Positions 31,329 through 41,745 of a stretch of 64,000 nucleotides of DNA are shown here, one piece after another (the stretch's first letter is position 1; each line of letters opens with the position of its first letter). Source of the DNA: Pseudomicrostroma phylloplanum (Eukaryota; Basidiomycota; Exobasidiomycetes; Microstromatales); contig BCHS01000019.1 in assembly GCA_039545275.1 (NCBI GenBank), forward strand, positions 62,001-126,000. Reading direction: 5' to 3'. Under the pieces are notes generated by a model that was given only the letters and a program-made list of their open reading frames with translations, was not told the DNA's origin and ran no database searches. A program made the position numbers and the translations under genes.

Positions 31329-34300
31329 ATGAGGCCTGCTCAGAGCGCCCTGCGCCTTACTCTCTCCGCTCTGGTATTGGTCTTGCTATCGGTAGTCCAG
31401 ACCGCGACCGCTGCGTCTACTCCAAGCAATGTGTTGTCGGCACGTCGGGCCACCGCTACATCCTGCTCGACCAAAAAGCCATGCCCCGTTGGCTCGCTGA
31501 AGTACTGCGATTCCACCTCGAAGGTCTGCGTGAAGCAGGTAGCCGATGGAAAGAGCTGTACAAGTGACGCCATGTGCTTGCAAGGAATCTGCCAATCCAC
31601 TGGCGTTTGCCAGTCTACCAGCCTGGCCAACGGAAAGAAGTGTACTGCCATTGTGAGTAAACACTGTCAGCTGGGCTCCTAGACCGATAAGCTGACCGCA
31701 AAACCTCTACTGCACCCACCTTCACAGTCGCAATGTACCTCCGGCAATTGCAAGCTGACGCTTGCCTCTCCAACTTGTGCTGCCAAGGTTGCCAACGGCT
31801 TCACTTGCGCTGCAGACTACAATTGCGTCAGTGGCAAGTGCAATTTGACGAGCAGACTGTGTCAAGCCATTCCTTCAACGTCCTCGACATCCGTCAAGTC
31901 CACAAGCTCGAGCAGCACAAAGAAGACTACTACTTCGTCTTCGACACAGGCGAAGACCTCCTCTACGAGTACGACAACGAAGGCTAGCTCTACCTCCTCT
32001 TCCTCCACGACTTCGAGCACTTCAACCTCCCAGACCTCTTCATCTTCCACCACCACAAAAGACACTACAACAACGTCATCAACAACAGATGTGCCTACAC
32101 CGACTCAAGCTACTGTCAGCTACCCAGCGGCGGCTCCGTACCAGTCATGCACAGTGCAAGGTGGCTGCCTGGGTGATGGCGCATTCGTCTGCCAGAACGC
32201 AATCTGCACAGCTGCAGGTGGCTATCTTGAGCCTTGCCGTACGGGCAGCACGTGTACATCTGGTCAGAACCTCTACTGCGCACCGTCCGATGGCCTGTGC
32301 CACCGTCAGACGGACTGCGACCCTCAGTGTGACCCCACCAGCCAAGGCTGCTTGGCCTACGTGGTGGAACGTCCGGGCATGTCCTACGGTGCCTATCAGT
32401 GCGTTGATACGACGGGATCAGCTGGAGAGACCTGCTTAGCCGACGGTACTTGCAAGAACGACAGTCTTTCCTGTGATGCTAGCACCAACACCTGCAAGAG
32501 CAAGGTGGCTTCATCCACATCCACAGCTCCCGTCGCGGCCCCCACCACATGCGCGCCAGCCTGCGACTCCACGAAGCAGGTCTGCTCGACCTTCACGACC
32601 AACAGCGGGACGACGTACGCCTGCCAGGCCGCAGGAGCTCGTGGCCAGCCATGTCTTGGCGATGGGACCTGCTCCTCCGACCGCCTCCAATGCAACGCCG
32701 AGAAGACCTGCGAAGCTAAGCCTCAGACGACGTGTGAGCCTGCTTGCTCTGCTGCTCAGGTGTGCCAGCAGCAAAATTTCAATACGTTCACCTGCATCGC
32801 CGCGGGTGCCCTAGGCCAGCTACCATACGTGAACGGCACATGCAACGCAGGTCTGCTCACGAATTCGACCACAGGGGTCTGCGACTTGCTACCGTCAGGC
32901 GCAGTCTGCACTGCCGATTCTCAATGCTCTGACAAGACCCAGCGATGTCTCTCGACTGGCGACGGCAGTGGCACCAAGACTTGTTCGATCGCAGGTCTTT
33001 CTGGTCTTGCTTGCTCCCGTACTGGCAAGTGTGACAGCTCCAGCTACTGCTACAATGTGACCGACACCTGCAACGCTTTTGGCAAAGTTGGCGACGCTTG
33101 CCCGGGAGGAGTCGACAGCCAGTGTGTAGGCCCTCTTCAATGTCGAAGCAAGGTCTGCAGCGTCGTCGGCGCTCTCCGCACGCCTTGCTTCTCCAACAGT
33201 ACCTGCAGCAACACTGCCCTCACTTGCGATAGGACCTCGTCTACATGTCTCTACAGCAGCGCTGCTGGAGTAGGCGCGACGTGCGTTCAGCAGGCAGACT
33301 GCTCCACTAGCCTAAGGTGCACACTGGCGACCAACGGCACGTCCACGTGCCTGACCGCAGGAATCAACGGAAACCCCTGCCTCATCAGTGGAGGCTGCTC
33401 GGACAACTCTACTTGTGTCTCTGACGTCTGTCGAGCTTGGGGAGGCATCAACGCCACCTGCTCTGACATTGCTCCCTGCGTCGACGGCACTGCTTGTCTC
33501 AATGTCACAGTGCCGCTGGACACGACCTCCACCCAGACTAGTTCCTCTCGTCGCCGTGATCTCTCGCCTCTCATGAACCTGGGCACTCGACCATTGGCGC
33601 CCTGGCATCCGGTCTGGATGCTGCCTCGAGATGATATCGAGACGACTTCTGCCCAGAACACGACTACGATGCAACAATGTGTTCGCCTTGGCTACGTCAA
33701 CGACACTTGCTTCAGCAATTCCACCTGTCGAGCGACAGGGGGAGCCGTCTGCAACACCACGTCGATGACCTGCGGTGTCTATCATCCCAAGATCAATGAG
33801 AGCTGCACACAAGAAGGTGTACTGTCACCGACGGGTAACGTGACGTGCGACACGGGCCTCCGCTGTACAACGGCGACTGCACTCACCAAGATCTCAGGCA
33901 GGTACGCCTTCCAAAATGTCTCCACGTGTCAGACTGCCGGAGGTCTGAGCGAGAGGTGCCTGCTCAATCAGACGGACTCCACTCTGCAGTACTGCAATGC
34001 TGGCATGACCTGTTCCTCGAACACTACCGCTGGCAGATGTCTGAAGAACCTTGGAGAGTCCTGCGCCGTGGCGAACATCACGCAGTGTATCTCGGGCACC
34101 GTCTGCTCTGCCAGCAGCAACACCTGTATCTCCGTCGGTGGCTTGGATGAGGCATGCATTAGCGGCGCCGTCTGCAACGATGGTCTGCGCTGCATAAACT
34201 CTACAGGCACCCCAACCTGCAGGACGAGGAACAATGCAACGTGCGAAGACTTCAGCACCTACGACCTCACCAGACTGTGCCCCGATTGCGCAACCTTGTG

Positions 34301-35156
34301 TGAGCTTTCCGAGGACAAGGAGACGGTCTCATGCAGCTTCGCAGATGGAGCGCCTTACAGCTTTACCGTCCCAAGAGGAATCGACAATGTCACTGTCATT
34401 GCTCGGTCCGGTGCCGGCGGCAACGGAACCATCTATGCTGCCAACTTTACGGGTATCAACACGACCATGAGCTCGAATAGCTCGACATCGAACAATTCGA
34501 CCTCTGCTAGTAATTCGACTGCGAGCCCCACGTACGTCATTGTGAATGGCACTGCCTACCTGAACAATACGAATACGACGGTGCCGCTGTACAAGAACGG
34601 TACCTCCTTTGGTGGTGTGGGTGCTTCTCTCACGACGTGGATGATGCTGGTGGCCAATCGTACCTACATGATTACTGCTGGCGGCATAGGCAATCAATAC
34701 CAGGGAGGCTACAATGGAGGCGGCATGGGCTACTACGACAATGCGACCAACTCCTCTTCAGGTGGAGGAGGCGGACGGACAGAGATGATAGACACCTTCA
34801 ACGGCACGCGCCTCGTCTGTCTAGGAGGGGGTGGCGGTGGTGGCTACCTCTGGGGCGGTGGAGCAGCCATGACCAAGGGCAACGGCACAGAGGGCTTCGG
34901 TCTCGCCGGTGCCTCCAACTCTACTTCGGGTATGGATGCGACTGCCATTGGGCTGGGTGCCGGAGGAGGCGGGTGCTACGGTGGCACGGCAGCCTTCAAG
35001 AAGGACAGCGGCGCAGGTGGTGGTGGTGGAGACTCGAACCCTACTGCGGGCGTAGTGGTGGCGGATTACACGCATTTTGGCAACGTGACGCTCAAGCTGG
35101 CTCCTTCGGCTGGGTTCGTGGGCCTGAGCTTCGCCTGCCCAGCTTCGACGTATTGA
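31329..35156 (+). CDS. Large secreted Cys-repeat protein with a glycine-rich C-terminal domain
   Basis: 1250 residues from exons 31329-31652 and 31728-35156 (75-base intron, GTGAGT, phase 0). A signal peptide (1-28) is followed by RR near 40. Then come short Cys repeats of the kind GKSCTSDAMCLQGICQSTGVC; the intron cuts one of them (KKCTAI then SQCTSGNC). A Ser/Thr stalk occupies about 157-235. A long array of further Cys units follows (pattern G-x-P-C-x-x-x-G-x-C with more Cys), with RRRD near residue 716. The last 270 residues change character: Asn/Ser/Thr-rich with many N-glycosylation sites, then a glycine-rich part (GGYNGGGMGYY, LVCLGGGGGGGYLWGGGAA, LGAGGGGCYGG). This recalls the glycine-rich ectodomain found in ALK-type receptors and some bacterial surface proteins. 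No GPI signal or membrane helix. Likely extracellular; function unknown. Confidence 0.8.
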
Positions 35157-36059
35157 GGAGGCCGGAAGCGTAGTAACTCTCGCACGCCGAGACAAGAAGA
35201 GCAGCAGCAGCAGGGCTCTTGCAACAGCTCCAGTGCCGCCATCTTCCATTTCTCTTTCCTTGTCACGCATACTTTTACCCTCTCATTCTTTCCACTCTTC
35301 GTCTTCTTGTATACCCCTCCTTTTTTGACATCTTTGCCTCTTATTCGCGCCGGCTGAGCGCCCCCAATGTCACCTGTTCCCTTCGTCTTGCTTCCTCTCG
35401 CCTGTTGACGCAATCGCCAATCAACGATCACACACGTCTATGCCCCCACGTCGACTGTAAGAGGGCAGTGCGACGTTTACACGTTCATTCTTGGCCGTTC
35501 CGGCACGCCGTTGTTCCCTTGGCAACCTCGCGTAACAGCCCCGGAACGGCAGGAGGCCAACGCGCGCGCCGCCGCCTTCGCTCTGCCCCTCGTCTTGGTG
35601 TCGGTTGTCGGAGTTGCGCGTCCGAAATGGCGGGAAGGGGCGGCAGCAGGCGGAGGACGCCAAGATCAACACCGGCGGGATCTGGGCGGGGCAGGAGCGT
35701 AAGAGAGGCAATCTGCCAAGAGGAGCAGAGGCAGAGGCAGAGGCAGAGGGTCATGCAGCCGCCTGGAATGGAAGCCACAACAGACAACAGACGCAGAGGC
35801 AGCAGACAGACGCAAGACATCATCGATGGAATGAAGGGCACCGCACACACGCCCTACACACAAACAGGGTCTTGCATCGCATTCTGGCCACATCACCCCT
35901 GCCCCTCTCTTTCCTTCTTATACCTCCCTCCTTTGCCCCTTGGCCCTTTTCCCCACTTTCCCTCCTTTCCTTCTGCTACTCACCAAGACCTTCTTCTCAC
36001 TCACAGTCCTTCGACACTCTTACACAACACCTTCCCACACTCTTTAGCCCACTCACAAG
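35157..36059. promoter_or_regulatory. Intergenic region upstream of the PEBP-like gene
   Basis: 903 bases. The half nearer the next gene is a long CT-rich tract (35885-36058), usual for a well-expressed fungal gene leader. A GCAGAG hexamer repeat (about 35727-35750) lies upstream. No gene seen. Confidence 0.4.
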
Positions 36060-37087
36060 ATGCTCTACCGAACCATCACCGCCACCGCCGCCCTGGCCCT
36101 CGCCGCCAGCACCTCTTCCCTCGCCGTCGACATTTCCAGGGCCATTGCCGAAGCCTCGACCCAGTTCGAGGCTCAGGACCTCATCCCCAACCCCATCGAT
36201 TCCGACGACCTGGACCTCTCCTCTGCCCTCACCCTCGCCTTTGGCTCCACAAATGTCACCACTGGCCAGCGCTTTGAGTTCCCCGCCGACACCTCTGCCC
36301 TGGCTACTGCGCCCACCTTCCAACTGGACGTGCCCGCCAGCATGGCATCCCAGTACGCCGAGATGAACTTTACCGCCATGATCGTCGACCCGGGAGCGTA
36401 CGGACAGACGCTGGGCGGCAGCAACGTCACGCGCCACTACCTCGCCAATGACCTCCGTCTGTCCAATGGCCGACTGACCAACTCCACTGCCGCCATCACA
36501 CCTTATGCCGAGCCTGGACCCGCTGCTGGAACTGGAGCACACAGGTACCTCGCACTCGTCTTTGCACAGGAGAGCGGATTCGAGGCACCTTCTGGCTTCA
36601 CTACCCAGATGGGAGTCTCGACGATGGACCTTGAAGACTACATTGACGATGCCGAGAACCTGGGTGACATCGTCGCCATGACCTACATCATGGTCGAGAA
36701 CGTGAGTAACAGGAGGACGGATCAGGAAAGAGGGTCCTGCAACAATGCGAAGTGCGAGGCAGGAACGCACGCCGACTGACACTTCACCTCATACCCCCTT
36801 CTTGCCCTCAGACCTCCGAGGGAACCGCAACAGTCAGCAGCAGCACCGCCGTCCCCTCTTCCTCCGTCGCCGCCGCCCAATCCTCCGTTGCCTCTTCTCT
36901 CAGCCTCACCACCTCGGCCACTTCCGGTGCTACCGGCGCAGCCTCTGTCACCTCTGTCGCTGCTTCTGCCACTGCTTCTGCCGGAACCAGTGGAGCTGTA
37001 GGAGCTGCCGCCTTTGGTGGATCGAGCGCGGCACTCGCTGTGATGCTGGGTATGGCCGGTGTGGCCATTGGCGCTTGGGCTATGTAA
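36060..37087 (+). CDS. GPI-anchored, secreted PEBP-like protein
   Basis: 305 residues from exons 36060-36701 and 36812-37087 (110-base intron, GTGAGT). A signal peptide covers about 1-22. The core resembles the phosphatidylethanolamine-binding protein fold. NFTAMIVDPGAYGQ stands where the family has its DPDAP box, and GTGAHRYLALVFAQ matches the GxHRY box. The first box is degenerate. Exon 2 encodes a Ser/Thr/Ala stalk and a C-terminal hydrophobic tail (AAFGGSSAALAVMLGMAGVA...), a typical GPI signal. The product is expected on the plasma membrane or in the wall. Secreted PEBP-like proteins of this design are common in basidiomycetes; their ligands are generally unknown. Confidence 0.8.
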
Positions 37088-37868
37088 GGGGGCCACTTTT
37101 ACCTGAAGTAGCTCGCGCCCACTGGAAGAGGTTTGGATGAGGACAGGGCCAGGCGCATGCATCGCCCGTCCTCCTGGCCAGCTCTTACACCATATGCACG
37201 CACTCAAAGACACGACTGCACGACTGCACGACCCATTCTTTTCTTCTTCCCGTCGCTCTTCTGTCTTGCAACTCAGCTGCTCTAGCCCGAAGGACCACCC
37301 CGGAACCACGTAGTCGAGCAGCAGCAGCAGCAGCAGCGGACGCAAGGGATCGCACCCCTCATCCCCCATTCCCTCATCCTAAATGCCCCAACCACCCACC
37401 GCCGCCCCCTCCCGACAACAGAGGGGCTTGCCGCGCGCGCTTCTCTCTTTGTACCTTTTGACTTGACTCGGCTATTTGCTTTGCTTTCGGCCAAAACTAT
37501 TTCACATCTTGATTTATGCTGTTGATTCCGAGGCGTCTGTATGGAGCGGAAAGAGCGAAGCGCTTGAAGTGTGAAGCTAGGAGCCAGAAGTGAGGCCAGC
37601 TGAAGCTGAGCGAGGGACAGCGAGGCGCAGGCAGACTCCAATGGTCCGGCCCGGCAAGACAATACAAGACGGACGGGACGTCGGCCAGAGTCGGAGGCAG
37701 ATCTGTATAGCTAGCTATGGTATTGATGCTGGGCTATGCTGGGCTATGTATGCTGTGGTGCTCCGTGGCTCGCTCTGGGCGAAGAGAGTGTTTGAAGCAA
37801 AGGCGGGAGAGACCTCACGACCGACATGCTCGCTCGGCTGCTCGACATGCTTGCCTGTCAGGCTGGGG

Positions 37869-37903
<35 letters not shown>

Positions 37904-38081
37904 CTGTGCTGGATCCGTCCTGCCCTACTTCTCTCTGTTTCTCCGACTTCTCCCTCCGACTCTATAGCAGCCTCGCAGACGTCATGCCGTGCTCATCTCA
38001 TCCGCTGCGACCCCCTCTCCTTTGGCTCTCCCTGCCTCTTCTCGTCTGACCAGTCTACATCTGACATCTGACATCTCACTT
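37088..38081. other. Convergent 3' region with a dinucleotide repeat
   Basis: 994 bases without a supported gene. It includes CAGCAGCAG at 37318-37338, the (GT)n microsatellite and AT-richer stretches around 37480-37530. Confidence 0.4.
37871..37900. repeat. (GT)15 microsatellite
   Basis: Thirty bases of perfect GT dinucleotide between GGGGAT and ATGCTG, in the convergent intergenic region. Confidence 0.95.
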
Positions 38082-40958
38082 CTATACAGCCTTAGCTCCT
38101 TTCCCCGCACTACCGCCACCACTCTTCATCGAAGGGGGAGCCGCACCAGGTACCACGCGCTTAGGAGCCGGTCGTACCGCTGCTGCTTCTCCCTCACCTC
38201 CCTGCCCCTGCTGCCCTTGCCCTTGCTGACTTTGCTTGTCGCCACTCTTCTTGTTTGGACGAGGGGAAGAGCCATCGCCAGACGCACCAGACGCAGCAGT
38301 CGTGGTTCTAGACCTATTGCCAGCGCTGCCACTGCCATTGTGAGCGACATTGGATCCTTCGCTGGAGAGACGTATATGCCCGTTGGCTGCTGCTGAGGCT
38401 GAAGAGGAGGAGCTCTTGGCGTTTGCGTGTCCAAGAGCAGGACCACGGGAGCTGGCTCTTGACTGAGATGCCGACGTTGTGGCTCCATTTGCGATAGCGT
38501 GGGCTACTTCGCCATTCACGCCTGCGTCGAGACCCTGTCTCTTGTAGAAGAGGAGGTAGGCCAAGCCATCGTGGCCTCCATTGCCCCTCAGGGTCTGCCC
38601 TGCCTTCCTACCCACGTGCTCCGAGGCCACAGGCCCAAAGGTGGTGTCGTCAAAGTGGATCCAGCCACTGCCGTCCTGCCGCAGGACATCGACGGTGTAG
38701 TGTCCCCCCGAAGCATACCGGCCGTGGTGGTAGACGACGCCAAAGAGACGGTACCTCGTGGGTCCCTCGCCTCTCCTCGTAGGCGAGACCATCTCACCTC
38801 CAATGTCCAGCGTGTCTGCGTACCCAACCTCCTTGACGTTCTTCTGCACACCTCCGACTTCGTCGTATAGGAATCGCTTGAGGTGGAGAACGAGGATGGG
38901 GGGAGTGCGCTCGATGAAGACCTGCTTCGTGGCGTCGACCAGGCCACCTCTTGCTGGCGAATAGACGCCAGGAATCGTCTCGGGGACCGTCAAGTTGAGC
39001 AGGGCATCCTCGATGGTGTGGACGTGAGGAGGTTGGATATCGAGTTGAAGGGGCTGGTACGGCTCGAGGGTAACACTGTCCTTTGCCCCTGGAGTGCGGA
39101 GAACGGAACGCAGCTTGCCGCCGAACATACGAGTGATGGGTGACTCGGCATTGGACGTTGTCCGGGTGAAGGCTGTCTTGCCCTTCTGCCCGACTTCCAT
39201 CCAACCTTCTTCACTTGGCGAGGCTGGACGCTGTACCTCTCGCTCCTCCTCGATCTCCACGTCGTCTTCGCCAACCGGCGCACCGTCTGAAGAGGTAGCA
39301 GCATTGGCATTGCCAGCAGCTGCTCGCTTTGAGCCTGCACCGCTCTTCTTCTGCTGAGCAGCTATACGTGCATTGGATCGTTGAATGGCAGACAGCAGCT
39401 CCTCATGTAGAGTATCGAGAAAGAAGCCCAGGAACTCCTCGGCATCTTCTTGGTGACCACGCCTCATAAGATCGAAGCGCTTGTTGAGCTTCATTGCCTC
39501 GTACACGTACTCTGGCACGAGTGGCTCACTCAATTGCGGATTCGGAGCCAATTCGCTCGCACCACTCCTTCCACCCCTCGGCCGTTCGGCAAGGTGGAAT
39601 TCCCTGAGGAAGTGTACCACGGCCTCCATCAAGGGTGTGGCATTGGCAAAGTCGGCGCTGATCTCCTCTCCTACCTTGGTGAAGAGGTTGTAAAAGGGAG
39701 CGCAAAAGACTAGGACCTGCATGATGGCATTGGCGAAGCAGAAGTTGCCCTTGTTAATCAGCCCCCGAGGCAGAATTAGGGGCGCTGTGAACTGCGTATG
39801 AGCGTCTGCAAGAAGAGCCTCGAGGGAGAGGCGAGGCTGGCGCTGCCAAGATCTTGAGTGCTGGTGCTGCTGGTGCTGCTGCTGCGATGGAGCACGACCA
39901 TTGTTGGTCGACGAGGTGGGTACGGCCACTGCAGATGCCGATGTCGAAGGGGTGCTAGGCCCATCGGCTTCGGATGGGGCGCTGCTGGCTGGCATCATGA
40001 AGCTCATTGCGCCCGTGTCCTTGGAGGCGAGACGTGCCCATGGACGAGGCTGTGACCATGCGGGAAGTGTAGGTGTACGATTTTGGGTTGCTGGGGTCGG
40101 AGTAGTGGAGTCGGGAATGGAAGCATCTTGACGAGGATCGAGAGTAGCGGAGAGGTCGGACTTGAGGGAGGGCGAAAGAGGCGTTGCTGGTAGCGTCGAG
40201 GCGGGTGTGGTCGTCTCCAAGGTGAGAGCGTCCGAAGTGGTCTGTGTGCGGATGGAAGAAGGGGTGACGGTACCACTGGTACTCTTGTGCCCCTTTCTCC
40301 CACCTCCCGTTGTCGACCCTGCTACCCCGGCTGCTGCCGTTGCCTCTCTTCGCCACCCCATGCTCTTCCATGCTCTTCTCTGTTGCTCGCACTGCATATG
40401 TTGACTCTCCTCTACAAATATCGTCTTTGGGTCGATGCCTGCTCGATAGGAGAGCGTCAGGGGCGGGGCAGTGGCGGGAGGTGGTGGCGCCGAGGGTACT
40501 ATGGCGAGGGTGACGTTGATCGAGTTGGCGACCATGATGGGTGGAAAGGGGGAATGCCGAGACTGTGATCTGCGGAAGCGACTTTTCCTCGACGACGCTT
40601 GTGCTGTGTGGGTTGTCTGATCGTCATGGTCTGCACTTGAAGGGGGTCGTCTTGTTCTTTGCACGGAAGGGTATGAGGTTTGAGCAGAAGACGATGCCGA
40701 CGTCACGCTGAAGCCTGAGATGGCCTCAAAGTCGCTGCCAGTAGAGTTGCTACCGCTAGGGTAGCTCTGCTGTACTTCATCGACGAGGGTGAGGGCCAAG
40801 CCGTGAGTGGCAGCCTTGGGTGCATAGTGGGGTACGGATACCACTGCGGGTGGGGAGCGAAGAGTGGAGGTGGATGCTGACGAAGAGGAGGAAGATGCGG
40901 CGGTATCGCTTGTGAAGCTAGTTGCGGGGCCAGGGGGCCGTGTGCTGGTGGCCGCCAT
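38082..40958 (-). CDS. UBP3: Ubiquitin-specific protease of the Ubp3/USP10 group
   Basis: Single-exon protein of 958 residues. The N-terminal 400 residues are disordered (Ser/Thr/Pro/Gln-rich). The USP domain begins with the Cys box LINKGNFCFANAIMQVLVFC (nucleophile near residue 403). A QEDAEEFLGFFLDTLHEEL segment follows, then an acidic/Ala-rich insert, ILVLHLKRFLYDE, and the His box RYASGGHYTVDVLRQ (near 752). The domain closes with GSGWIHFDDTTFGPV. The catalytic Cys, His and Asp are all present, so it should be active. Yeast Ubp3 works with Bre5 in ribophagy, vesicle transport and transcription. The tail is Ser/Gly/Gln-rich. The frame is open upstream to 41042 but the first ATG is at 40958 with a good context. 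A short upstream coding exon is possible. Confidence 0.92.
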   Translation of the reverse strand: MAATSTRPPGPATSFTSDTAASSSSSSASTSTLRSPPAVVSVPHYAPKAATHGLALTLVDEVQQSYPSGSNSTGSDFEAISGFSVTSASSSAQTSYPSVQRTRRPPSSADHDDQTTHTAQASSRKSRFRRSQSRHSPFPPIMVANSINVTLAIVPSAPPPPATAPPLTLSYRAGIDPKTIFVEESQHMQCEQQRRAWKSMGWRREATAAAGVAGSTTGGGRKGHKSTSGTVTPSSIRTQTTSDALTLETTTPASTLPATPLSPSLKSDLSATLDPRQDASIPDSTTPTPATQNRTPTLPAWSQPRPWARLASKDTGAMSFMMPASSAPSEADGPSTPSTSASAVAVPTSSTNNGRAPSQQQHQQHQHSRSWQRQPRLSLEALLADAHTQFTAPLILPRGLINKGNFCFANAIMQVLVFCAPFYNLFTKVGEEISADFANATPLMEAVVHFLREFHLAERPRGGRSGASELAPNPQLSEPLVPEYVYEAMKLNKRFDLMRRGHQEDAEEFLGFFLDTLHEELLSAIQRSNARIAAQQKKSGAGSKRAAAGNANAATSSDGAPVGEDDVEIEEEREVQRPASPSEEGWMEVGQKGKTAFTRTTSNAESPITRMFGGKLRSVLRTPGAKDSVTLEPYQPLQLDIQPPHVHTIEDALLNLTVPETIPGVYSPARGGLVDATKQVFIERTPPILVLHLKRFLYDEVGGVQKNVKEVGYADTLDIGGEMVSPTRRGEGPTRYRLFGVVYHHGRYASGGHYTVDVLRQDGSGWIHFDDTTFGPVASEHVGRKAGQTLRGNGGHDGLAYLLFYKRQGLDAGVNGEVAHAIANGATTSASQSRASSRGPALGHANAKSSSSSASAAANGHIRLSSEGSNVAHNGSGSAGNRSRTTTAASGASGDGSSPRPNKKSGDKQSQQGQGQQGQGGEGEAAAVRPAPKRVVPGAAPPSMKSGGGSAGKGAKAV

Positions 40959-41745
40959 CGTACAGAGGAGCTGCGGAGACGTCGATGCCCTTGTCCGCGT
41001 GCTCGAGGCTGGGCGGGATACGTTGCTGCTGGGGCTCTGCAATCCGAAGGTACGGTGGGTATGTATGGTCTCAGCCGATATAAGGAAGCGTATGCGCAGC
41101 GACGGATCCGAAGTGAGCTACCCTCCTGCGCTCTGCTGAGTGCGACGCTACTGAGGTGATACGAGGGTATGAGTATATGCTGTTTGCTGAGTTCGTGGTG
41201 GAGAGGACGACGACGACGAAGGATGATCAATGGCTTGCGATGGGATTCCGTCGTGTGCGTCTGTGTCTGAGTGAGTGAGTGAGTGAGTGAGTGAGTGAGT
41301 GTGTGGACCTGTGCCTGTGTCTGTCTGCCTGCCTGCGCCTGCCTCTCCCTCTGGCAGGAAGATCGTCTGACCCCCGCCCCGCCTCGCCGCGTGTGTCAAT
41401 TTTTTGCGCTCCACTCCCGTCGGGCTGCAGCAGACAACCTCGGCTCGGCCCCGCGCATGGCGCCTCTACCACTGCACTCACTCACCATCTCACCGCCTAC
41501 CACTCCTCTGACTCACGTACATCTCCCACCATCACACTCGGCAAAGACTCGCCTCCATTCGATCAGCTCACAGCATAGCCTACGACCAATTCGCCACCAC
41601 AGCCGGTACCCAGCACGCCTCACCCTCTAATTTCCACCCCAATCTCCAGCCATGAACCGGACATAGACCTTCCTCACACTCGGTCTCGTACAGACATTCC
41701 TGACCTCCTCAGTGGTGGTAGATAGACCCGCTCTACATAATAGAC
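40959..41745. promoter_or_regulatory. Divergent intergenic region UBP3 / R3H-SUZ gene
   Basis: 787 bases between two divergent start codons. It contains a (GAGT)n microsatellite and CTGCCTGCCTGCGCCTGCCT repeats just to its right. The R3H side is CT-rich. No TATA box is seen. Confidence 0.4.
41269..41300. repeat. (GAGT)8 tetranucleotide microsatellite
   Basis: Eight perfect GAGT units in a divergent promoter region. The minus strand reads (ACTC)n, the same motif class as the tract in front of ATP15. Confidence 0.9.

Noticed and set aside
40959..41042. N-terminal extension of the UBP3-like protease
   Set aside because: The frame is open but begins at TTG, not ATG; the first ATG at 40958 has a good context.
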